From Ipomoea triloba (taxonomy: Eukaryota; Streptophyta; Magnoliopsida; Solanales; Convolvulaceae), in NCBI RefSeq assembly GCF_003576645.1, contig NC_044920.1, forward strand, positions 9,044,298-9,108,297: a DNA stretch of 64,000 nucleotides, read 5' to 3'. This document shows positions 44,644 through 53,703 of this stretch, one piece after another. A program made the position numbers and the translations under genes. Every line of letters begins with the position of its first letter. Positions within the stretch are counted from its first letter, which is position 1. The notes beneath the pieces are model-generated. The model saw nothing but the letters and a program-made list of their open reading frames with translations, was not told the DNA's origin and did not search any database.

Positions 44644-46764
44644 TATTTTTAGCTTGGGAGAGTTCTTGCTCGTGGTGGGGAAGAAATGAAGCAAGGAAAG
44701 GGTTTTAAACCACTTCGCGCGAAAATTCGCGAAAAGTCTGGTGCCCGTCCATGCACGCTACCACGCGTGGTGGTAGGCGTGGGAGCTCTCTGGTTTATTC
44801 CCACGCTTGCTCACACGCATGTGAGCGACGTGGTGGCTCTCTGAAAGTTTTTCACGCCTAGCCACACGCGTGGTGGTGGCGTGGAGATGTGCTGTGCAAA
44901 TCTTTACCTTGGTATCCCTTTCTTCCTTTGCTAGTGATGATGTTTGTCAATTGATTGCGGGTAACTTATAACTCTCGGGTGTTTAATCTGCACTTGTTAG
45001 CTCAACCGAGATTATAGAAACATTATTGAAATAAAACTAAGTAAAACATACTACATAAAACAAGAAAATTTTAAAGAAAAAGTAAGATAACATTGGGACT
45101 GCCTCCCAAGTGCGCCATGGTTTTACGTCTCCTGGCCAGACAGGGTGTGGCCTATCCTTCAAGGCACACAGACTTTGGGACCCGACCAAGCGTCACGTGA
45201 ACCTTAGCTTCAAGGAATGTCCCAAGGTGGGAAACATCCTTGAATACCCACAAGAATAAAGGAAGAACAACATGCAAGGTTGGATGAATGTTAACATTAA
45301 ACACCCTCCTTAACTCTTCTAGGATGGTGTCTACTTCCTTTCCTTTTTCCTCTCTTTTCCCCCTAAAGATTTTCTCGTTTGTTTCAAACCATATCTCCTC
45401 ACTCCCTTCCTCAATCTCGAGTGTGGTCAACTCTCTCCACTCAACTCTTTTCATAAGATTAAACGTGAAAGACCGATCATTTCCCACCATCTCTTCCTCA
45501 CACTCCTTTTTTTCATCACTCCACTCTATTGGGTTAGAAAAATCACTCACACTTTCATCACTCCACTCTATTGGGTTAGAAAAATCACTCACACTCTCAC
45601 ACCTCCACTCTATTGGGTTAGAAAAATCACTCACACTCTCACACGTCCACTCTATTGGGTTAGAAAAATCACTCACACTCTCACACGACCACTCTATTGG
45701 GTTAGAAAAATCACTCACACTCTCACACGAATAGAATGAAGCATCATCCCTTTCACTCACCAACTCACTCTCACCCAAGACAAAGAATTCATCTTCTAAA
45801 AAATTAAAGCAATCATACTCATATTTAAACAAAAGAGAATCCTTACAATCATTAATCAATATATCAAAATTTTTCATGGAATCATCCTCCCGAAATTTAA
45901 AGCAATCATAATCACATATAATGGAAATATTAATGCAAAGGGAGTCATTCACACAAGCGTTAGGGGTGTTTGCAATAATAGCACAAGGATTGTCAAGAAA
46001 ATTAGCACAAGAAAGATTAGAAATTTTACCATATTTTGGGTCTTCATCTTCCCACACTAGCTCAATGTCATCATCCTCACTTTCCATCTCTAGCTCCTTT
46101 TGATTTTCCAATTCGAAAATTGGAACTTCTTCAAGCACCGGGGCATAACAATCCATTTTCTCTTCAACATTCTCCTCTTCCCTAGCATTTTGCGCGTTTT
46201 CGACCTCTTGTATAATCCTTGGATGGGATTCCAAAGTGGGGACGTCATTTATGATAGTGGAGTTAGCTCGGGACTCAGTCATTTTCATGAGCTCCTCCAT
46301 CATAGATAACATCTTCGTTTCAACTTCTTCTAATGGAAGTCCTTCCTCCCGGAGGGTAGCGAGATAGTCTTTCAATTCGCTCTTGATTTCGGCTTTTAGT
46401 TTAGCCGTATCCTCCTTGGCCATCCTTGTGAATGCATCAATTTTTGCTTTTAGGACTTCAATTTCATCGGTGGTCGGTGGGATATAATCGCAAGGATTTG
46501 TATGGGTATTATATGGGAAAGAGGGTAGTGCTTCAAAGGAATGGGTAGTGTTGTTTTCTTGGTGAATTTGTGATGGATGTGGGTAGTAGGTGTTTAGGTG
46601 GGAATTGGGGAATGGATTTGACTCGTGAGTATAGCTTGGGTCGAGTTGTTTCATCATTTGTACAAGCTTACTCTCTATATTTTGGGATATTTCTTTGGAG
46701 CTTAATGAGTCAATTTCTTGAATAGACTTGAGGGGATGGGGTACAAGTCTAGAGGGGGGGGGGG
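44644..46764 (-). repeat. Third partial scaffold copy, equivalent to 38999-40951, with expanded coding repeat
   Basis: Starts again at TATTTTTAGCTTGG (38999 in the first copy), overlapping the previous copy by 919 bases. It then continues through the acidic ORF to the SIRE LTR junction and G-run. It differs from the first copy by four extra 42-bp units at about 45555-45722. Confidence 0.85.
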
Positions 46765-46861
46765 TGAATAGACTTGTATAAGATTTTGCAAATCTTTTTC
46801 GACTTCTCGTGTGTATTAGACTTAGGATGTTTAGGTCCGATACCTCACAAGATGAAGACAA
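45152..46861 (-). CDS. Acidic retroelement ORF with five-unit 14-aa repeat, fused to SIRE LTR
   Basis: Same protein as 39507-40955. This copy has ESVSDFSNPIEW five times in 14-aa units (one in the first copy), an exact in-frame expansion of 56 residues. Its N-terminus extends 39 residues into SIRE LTR sequence (MSSSCEVSDLNILSLIHTRS), which makes a chimeric ORF across the LTR junction near 46735. The natural start is unknown because the element is truncated there. Central coiled-coil-like and acidic parts are unchanged. Function unknown. Confidence 0.5.
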   Translation of the reverse strand: MSSSCEVSDLNILSLIHTRSRKRFAKSYTSLFTPPPSRLVPHPLKSIQEIDSLSSKEISQNIESKLVQMMKQLDPSYTHESNPFPNSHLNTYYPHPSQIHQENNTTHSFEALPSFPYNTHTNPCDYIPPTTDEIEVLKAKIDAFTRMAKEDTAKLKAEIKSELKDYLATLREEGLPLEEVETKMLSMMEELMKMTESRANSTIINDVPTLESHPRIIQEVENAQNAREEENVEEKMDCYAPVLEEVPIFELENQKELEMESEDDDIELVWEDEDPKYGKISNLSCANFLDNPCAIIANTPNACVNDSLCINISIICDYDCFKFREDDSMKNFDILINDCKDSLLFKYEYDCFNFLEDEFFVLGESELVSERDDASFYSCESVSDFSNPIEWSCESVSDFSNPIEWTCESVSDFSNPIEWRCESVSDFSNPIEWSDESVSDFSNPIEWSDEKKECEEEMVGNDRSFTFNLMKRVEWRELTTLEIEEGSEEIWFETNEKIFRGKREEKGKEVDTILEELRRVFNVNIHPTLHVVLPLFLWVFKDVSHLGTFLEAKVHVTLGRVPKSVCLEG

Positions 46862-48426
46862 AGTTTTATGCGCAGAGGAAAAGTTATCCCCTTTTAGTTA
46901 GCACGAGTTTGAGTTAGTTAGAGAGGTGCGGTTATATGCAGTGCAGTTCGAGAGTTAGACAGCGAGAGATAAAGGCAGAAAGTAAATGCGAGAGAGATTT
47001 TTTTAAGTGGTTCGGCCAACCCGCCTACGTCCACTCTTCTTCCAGAAACTCCCTGGAAGGATTGCACTAAAACTTCCCTTTTTAGTACAATATCGAGCGC
47101 TTGAGCTTTGATCACGAAGCCCGCCTCAAGCCTCAGGTTTTTCGCCCCGCTTCTTGTTACTCCACCTATCGAGCACTTGAGCTTTGATCACCAAGCCCGC
47201 CTCAAGCCTCAGGATCTTCACAAGACAGCTCCCAGGTTACTCCGCCTCTCCTCAGGTTTTTCTCCCCGCTTCCAGTTACTCCACCTCTCGAGCACTTGAG
47301 CTTTGATCACCAAGCCCGCCTCAAGCCTCAGGATCTTCACTAGACAGCTGCCAGGTTACTCCGCCTCTTCTTGCTTAATCCAAAGCAAGGACCTTTGGTT
47401 GTCACAGTTGAGTGTAACAAGCTCCAATCTGACCAAAAGCTATCGTTGAATCAACTTCGATGTAGAGCAGCTTCGGTCACCTTCTAGATGTATAGTAGTT
47501 TAAGCTTTGTAACTCTCTCAAACACTAAGATGTGTTCTCTCGCTATTTTGAATATCAGGATGATATTCCGGATTGAGCTCAGGCACTTGAACGTTTGAAA
47601 TAGACACCTCTTAAGATTTTCAGAATGAACTCACTTCTTCTGACCAAGACTTCCCCCTTTTAACTTGTGTCTTCACGTCCTTTTTATATGAGAGTTGAGG
47701 AATAATTCCGTTGGAGGGAAAATTATTCCGTTTGAAATTTGTCTCCCATGCTGTGTATGGGACTTGCATCTTTTCAGCATTTTTCATGGAGTGGTGGTCT
47801 TGTAACTTGAACCTTTTGTTTGGTAGTGGATATTCCATAATCCACTTTCTTGAGTCCATGCTCCACTTGCTACTTTTGGTAAAAGTTACTCTTTTTAAAT
47901 TCCCATTGATCCTCGTTTTAGGGAATAAGACCGACTTCGGATTAGTGCACCTTCTATCCGTTTGTTGTGGAATTCCGATGTGGCATCCACTTCTGGCACC
48001 TCCTTAATATTTTATCTCCATGATATTCTTTTTCTCCAAACTTTATTCATGCTTCCTGACCGTCATTCAGCCTTCTGGAGAAATGTCAGTTTATCGAGAC
48101 CAAGATTGATGTTTCGATTGTTTGATGTCTTGATCCCCATATATCGAGAGGTCTATCTCTCGAACTCTGCTTATGTCTCGAACTGGGATGTTGTATCGAG
48201 AGATCCTATCTCTCGGACTCTGCTTATGTCTCGAGACTTAGTTGATGTCTCGCAGACCCTTATTCCTTCAGTGTTGTCCCGTGCCTTCTTCTGATCTATC
48301 TATAAGATTACAACACGAGACTTTCTAAGATGTTCACACAAGTTTACCTTAAGCTTAAATATTTTCCGAGTTGAGCTCAAGTTACCCGGTTGTATTTTCG
48401 CTCTTAGTCTACTTGTCGAACTTACA
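46735..48426 (-). mobile_element. Partial SIRE-type LTR, older copy
   Basis: Aligns with 48436-50270 of the complete LTR, including the G-run, the 119-bp repeats and the CGAACTTACA end. It lacks about ten bases at the left, where it abuts the acidic ORF, and about 80 bases at the right, where the next LTR starts. The younger element at 48427 appears to have inserted into it. Confidence 0.75.
47148..47385. repeat. 119-bp tandem repeat in the older SIRE LTR, two units
   Basis: Units start CGCTTC(T/C) at 47148 and 47267 and contain CTCGAGCACTTGAGCTTTGA and CAGGTTACTCCGCCTCT. The equivalent 122-bp repeat is at 48847-49190. Confidence 0.8.
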
Positions 48427-50352
48427 TGTTGGTCCCAAGGGGATGGGGTACAAGTCTAGAGGGGGGGGGTGAATAGACTTGTATAAGATTTTGCAAATCT
48501 TTTCGACCTCTCGTGTGTATTGAACTTAGGATGTTTAGGTTCGATACCTCACGAGGTGAAGACAAAGTTTTATGCGCAGCGGAAATGTTATCCCCTTTTA
48601 GTTAGCACGAGTTTGGGTTAGTTCGAGAGGTGTGATTATATGCAGTGCAATCGAGAAGTTAGCGAGAGATAAAAACAGAAAGTAAATGCAAGAGAGATTT
48701 TTAAGTGGTTCGACCAACCCGCCTACTTCCACTCTTCTTCCAGAAACTCCCTGGAAGGATTGCACTAAAAACTTCCCTTTCTAGTACAATAACGAGCGCT
48801 TGAGCTTTGATCACCAAGCCCGCCTCAAGCCTCAGGTTTTTCGCCCCGCTTCCAGTTACTCCACCTCTCGAGCACTTGACCTTTGATCACCAAGCCCGCG
48901 TCAAGCCTCAGGTTTCTTTCGCTCGGACAGCAGCCAGGTTACTCCGCCTCTCCTCAGGTTTTTCTCCCCGCTTCCAGTTACTCCACCTCTCGAGCACTTG
49001 ACCTTTGATCACCAAGCCCGCGTCAAGCCTCAGGTTTCTTTCGCTCGGACAGCAGCCAGGTTACTCCGCCTCTCCTCAGGTTTTTCTCCCCGCTTCCAGT
49101 TACTCCACCTCTCGAGCACTTGACCTTTGATCACCAAGCCCGCGTCAAGCCTCAGGTTTCTTTCGCTCGGACAGCAGCCAGGATACTCCGCCTCCCTTGC
49201 TTAATCCAAAGCAAGACGTTGTTGATAGTCACAGTTGAATGTAACAATCTCCAATCTGACCACAAGCTATCGTTGAATCAACTTTGATGTAGAGCAGCTT
49301 TGGTCACCTTCTGGATGTATGACAGTTTAGCTTTGTAACTCTCTTCGAACACTAAGATGTGTTCTCTCGCTGTATTGAATATCAGGATGATATTCCAAGT
49401 TAAGCACTTTGCACTGGAACGTTTTTATCAGACACCTCTTGTTAACCTCTTGACCTTTTTCACAACCCTTTTTTCTTCTGTGTCTTTACGTCCTTATATA
49501 TGAGAGTAGAAGAATAGTTCCGTTGGAGGGAAAACTATTCCGTTTGAAATTGGTCTCCCACGCCGAACATGGGTCTTTGCACAATTTCAGCATTTTTCAT
49601 GGAGTAGTGGTCTTGTAACTTGAGCCTTTTGTTTTGTAGTGAATATTCCATATTCCACTTTCTTGAGTTCATGCTTCACTTGCTTCTTTTGGATAAAGTT
49701 ACTCTTTTTATGTTCCCATCATTCCTTGTTTGGGGAATCTGACCACTTCAGGATTGGTGCACTTCTTGACCGTTTGTGGTGGAGGTCTGACGTGTCATCC
49801 ACTTCCGTCCATTTTGAAACCTCCCGCTCAGCACCTCTTCAATATTTTATCTCCATGATATTCTTCTTCTCCAAACTTAGAGTATTTTATCTGCACATGT
49901 TGACTAACATTCAGCCTCTTGGAGAAGTGCCGGTTTATCGAGACCATATAAGATGTCTCGACCACTTGATGTTTCAATCCCATGTATCGAGAGGTCTATC
50001 TCTCGAATATTCTTTACGTCTCGAACTCGATAGGTATATCGAGAGGTCCTTACCTCTCGAACTTGGCTTGTGTCTCGAGACTTAGTTGATGTCTCGTAGA
50101 CCCTTATTCCTCCAGAGTTGTCTCGTGCCTGCTTCTGATCTATCTGTTTGCTTACAACACGAAAACTTCTAAGTTGTTCAAACAAGTTTACCTTAAGCTT
50201 AAATATTTCCCGAGTTGAGCTCAAATTACCCGGTTGTATTTTCGCTCTTAGTTTACTTATCGAACTTACATTGTTTTGCCTATGTATCGAGACTTGGGGA
50301 TTCTTACTTAACAGTTGGTATCATCAAAACCTATTACATGATGTTCCTAACA
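48427..50352 (-). repeat. 3' LTR of the SIRE-type element, 1,926 bp
   Basis: Plus-strand ends are TGTTGGTCCCAAGGGG and GTTCCTAACA. In sense it therefore starts TGTTAGGAAC and ends CTTGGGACCAACA. The same TGTTGGTCCC end reappears at 63983 beside the primer site, which proves LTR identity. Repeated TCTCGA words and 122-bp units (48847-49190) are present. Confidence 0.9.
48847..49190. repeat. 122-bp tandem repeat in the SIRE LTR, nearly three units
   Basis: CGCTTCCAGTTACTCCACC starts at 48847, 48969 and 49091. Units are almost identical, so the expansion is recent. The older LTR copy has two 119-bp units. Confidence 0.9.
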
Positions 50353-50366
50353 ATTTCCCCCTTTTT
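50353..50366 (-). other. Polypurine tract of the SIRE-type element
   Basis: On the minus strand TCAAAAAGGGGGAAAT is followed directly by the LTR start TGTTAGGAAC. Confidence 0.85.
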
Positions 50367-50635
50367 GATGATGCCAACACTTATACTTACTTATATGGCT
50401 GATTTGAAAAAGAAAAAGCATTGATTTTATTTTCAGCGCATATGGTAAGTTTGACAACAATTCTACTAAACATGAATAAGTAAACTCACGCAACACCCCC
50501 AGCAGAAGATATATGTATTAAGATTAAGGGAATGTTTACATAACAGAGTTTAGTGGAAAAGATTCAAAGAAGTAAGACCAAGAACAACATAAGTATCAAT
50601 ACATTGAAATAAGATGGAGTTTGGACCACGAGAGC

Positions 50636-52297
50636 TTACTTCTTGTTGCCTTTCCTTTTCTTGTTAATGGCTTCTCGTGTCTTGATGGGGTCTTTCGGAT
50701 TTACCAGGCTTAAGTATTCATCTGTGACATCTAGATGCCTGTAGTTCCTGTAGGCTTCCCCCACGAACTCACCATCAATTACTCCATCTTTCCACCAAGC
50801 AATACATTCTTCTGGAGACATGTTGCTGTGTGTTGATATTCCAGTGATTTTCAGAAGCTTGAATATCTCCAGAGTCAGAATTTGTTCAGTGTCTTCTCTG
50901 TTCCCAAACTTAAAGTTTGTCATGAGAAGATCTATCTTCCTTTCTTCTTCTGACTGTCGTTCTTGTCTTTTTCTTCTTCTTTCTCTGTCCTCTTCTCTCC
51001 TTCTCTCCATTTCCAGTGTACGCTGGACCCTTAGGTTTTCTGCCTGTTTGGCATCCTCCACTGCTTTGCTCATGATTCTTGGTATTTTTGGAGGTGGTCC
51101 AGCTGGTTCACTTGCTGCCCTTTTCCTGCCCGTTGTATCCCCCTTCTTTTTCTCTTTATTTTCCCCCTTGTTGGCATCATCAGTACGGGAGAGGAGGGTG
51201 GACATACCTTCGAAAATAGCTTGAAGTTGGGCAGGGACTTGGTTCGACAGGTCATCGAGTATGGCCTTCATCACATCCTGTCGAAGTTCACTGGAATATT
51301 GGAAGGCTCGCAGCTCTGCTCGCATCTCGGCTAATTCAGCCCTCGCACTTGCAGCCTCTGCTCGAGCTACAGCGGCTTCATCAGTGGCTTTCCGTGCTGC
51401 ATCCTCAGCCCATATCGCCTGTTCGAGAAGTTCGGCATGACGGCCTTGGGATTCACTTGTGCCATCAGCAGGCATTGCAGCATTGCGGACCACAGCGAGT
51501 ATTCTTTCGAGCTGATCCATCTTCTGAGATTGATCAGCCATGAATTGACGCACTTCGCCAATGAAGACTTCTTCGGCCTGTTGATCATAGTCAGAAGTAG
51601 GAGATGAGGATCGAGATGTACCTTTCGTTGGAGGGGACTTGGGTGCTTCCAGATTTCCACCCATGACTTGCAATTGCGAGTCCACCTCTCGACTGACTTC
51701 CTGAGGTTCAGCAGGGACACTGGGATCAGAGCTCGAAGGTAGCTCCATATCAGGTGCTTCCCGGTTTCCACCTGAGGGATGGATCACTTCTTGCTCTTCA
51801 CCTCTCGAACCTGGAGCCTCAGCTTCAGCTGCTGGTAAGGTAGGATTGGCCAAGGTGGGAGTCTCTGCATCAGATGCTTCCCGGTTTCCATCTGATTGAG
51901 GTTCCCCCTCAACACTACCTCTCGAACCAGTGCTGGGAACGTGATCATCTACTGGAGGAGTTGATTCATCGGCAGGTGCTTCCCGGTTTCCACCTTCTTG
52001 AACCTCAACTCTCGAACCAGCAGGGTTCTCCTCATTCTGCTCTTGTTGCTCACTTGTTTGCACTTCAGTATGCTCTGGTGAATCTGGAATATCTATTATC
52101 TCAGGAGCAACTGGTGCACTCCACCTTTCCCTATTAACCATATCGATGGGAAAGCCTGGGAGTTGGAGCAACAAAATTTCACCCTCTCGAACTGTCTGAG
52201 CTTCATCTGTTGCATTCGAGGGTGTGGACTCAGGTGGTGGCAGTAGTAAAGACAGAGTTAGGTGCCACCTCATGTGCTTCAGAGGTCTCGGATTCAC
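50636..52297 (-). CDS. C-terminal part of the SIRE third ORF (scaffold copy A)
   Basis: This open frame carries the second half of a protein of about 1,200 residues; from residue 20 (PPPESTPSNAT) on it aligns with 54432 downward. It contains repeated GNREAP or GNLEAP modules in a Glu/Pro/Ser-rich region, a helical Ala/Glu-rich coiled-coil stretch (AAVARAEAASARAELAEMRA), a basic segment (GRKRAASEP), a charged helix (EMERRREEDRERRRKRQERQ), a folded-looking C-terminus (FKLLKITGISTHSNMSPEEC) and a Lys-rich end. One extra base near 52245 separates it from its upstream frame. No membrane segment was seen, so an envelope role is not supported by sequence. Confidence 0.6.
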   Translation of the reverse strand: MNPRPLKHMRWHLTLSLLLPPPESTPSNATDEAQTVREGEILLLQLPGFPIDMVNRERWSAPVAPEIIDIPDSPEHTEVQTSEQQEQNEENPAGSRVEVQEGGNREAPADESTPPVDDHVPSTGSRGSVEGEPQSDGNREASDAETPTLANPTLPAAEAEAPGSRGEEQEVIHPSGGNREAPDMELPSSSDPSVPAEPQEVSREVDSQLQVMGGNLEAPKSPPTKGTSRSSSPTSDYDQQAEEVFIGEVRQFMADQSQKMDQLERILAVVRNAAMPADGTSESQGRHAELLEQAIWAEDAARKATDEAAVARAEAASARAELAEMRAELRAFQYSSELRQDVMKAILDDLSNQVPAQLQAIFEGMSTLLSRTDDANKGENKEKKKGDTTGRKRAASEPAGPPPKIPRIMSKAVEDAKQAENLRVQRTLEMERRREEDRERRRKRQERQSEEERKIDLLMTNFKFGNREDTEQILTLEIFKLLKITGISTHSNMSPEECIAWWKDGVIDGEFVGEAYRNYRHLDVTDEYLSLVNPKDPIKTREAINKKRKGNKK

Positions 52298-53702
52298 CTC
52301 TCGAAGCTACCTGGTCTTCTAGAGCAGATTCACTCACTTGGGACAAGGGGATTGCTGCAGTTGGAGTAGGAGTGTCAGCATCATCTCGGCAACCCCAGAG
52401 GTCTCTCCTGGACCTCTCGTGTGTTCTACACTTTGTCCCAAGGATATTGCTGTGGCAAGCCTGATATCCTCTCGAAATTGAGCATCTAGTTCAGGATCTT
52501 CTTCAGGCTCGGCTTCATCTTCTTGTGCATCAACAGCTATGCCCTTTCCTTTGTCAATCGACCAAGATTACTCCTGATTACTTGCATCTCATGGGCACGG
52601 TTTTGAAGCTCGTCGGCTGGGATTTCAGTGAGATCTAACCAGTTTAGTGCAAATCGTTCCTCAGCCTCCATCTCTGCTGCTCTTGAGATCAATTGATCAA
52701 AGGGACCTGTTCTCCAGTTGATCCAGCGAAGTACTCTGGAGAAGTCGTCCAAACTCGATACATTCTCAACACTTTGATTCAATCGAGATGTGATTTCAGC
52801 ATTCAGCTCATCAGAGTCAGCAGGTAGGATTTCTGTTGCTGATGCACACTCCACAGCTTGTTCAGTTATCTCTCGAACAACCGAGAGATCATGTGTCAAC
52901 CCATCATTCAGAAAAGCTTGCACTGGGTTCCTGACCACAGTGCCCTGACCATCAGCAGCCACCACACAGTCTAGATCTTCAGCTGCTGGAAATCTACCTC
53001 TCGAACCACCTGTCGTGGTTCCTCAACAATACCTGTACTGGATCACTGATCCCAGTACCTTCAACTTCTCGAGCCTCCTCTTGAGGCAAACCAACAGATT
53101 CATCAACATCCTCAGCACCATCAACAGCAAGTATATCAACACTTAAAGTTCCTGACAGGGACTTGGTAGGGGCACTCTCTCAACCTCAGTGGCCAGTGTA
53201 GCCTGAGGTCCCCCTGGGCTTGTGCCCTGTCCTCAAATGGTACTTGTATAACGGACGGTGTCACCTCTCGAACCTGGGTGACAGCAGCAGTCTTGGTCCT
53301 CTTGGCCTTCCTTTTCAATTCAACCCTCTTGACTAGGGTGTCCAAAAGCTCGTCATCAGAGCGCTTCTCCTTAGCTGGGGCTCCTTTTGCCCCTTCCCTT
53401 AGCTGGGGCGCCTGTTCGAGAAGTTCGGCATGACGGCCTTGGGATTCACTTGTGCCAGCAGCAGGCATTGCAGCATTGCGGACCACAGCGAGTATTCTTT
53501 CGAGCTGAGCCATCTTCTGAGATTGATCAGCCATGAATTGACGCACTTCGCCAATGAAGACTTCTTCGGCCTGTTGATCATAGTCAGAAGTAGGAGATGA
53601 GGATCGAGATGTACCTTTCGTTGGAGGGGACTTGGGTGCTTCCAGATTTCCACCCATGATTTGCAAATGCGAGTCCACCTCTCGACTGACTTCCTGAGGT
53701 TC
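52298..53702 (-). pseudogene. Frameshifted middle of the third ORF, mosaic scaffold copy
   Basis: Corresponds to about 54490-55580 of copy B but with several one- and two-base differences that break the frame, for example AATACCTG against AATACCCTG and CTCGGCAAC against CTCGAGCAAC. From about 53404 it switches to another copy of 51420-51712, then meets N 53703. Indels in short homopolymers suggest uncorrected sequence or a collapsed allele rather than biological decay. Confidence 0.6.
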
Positions 53703-53703
53703 N

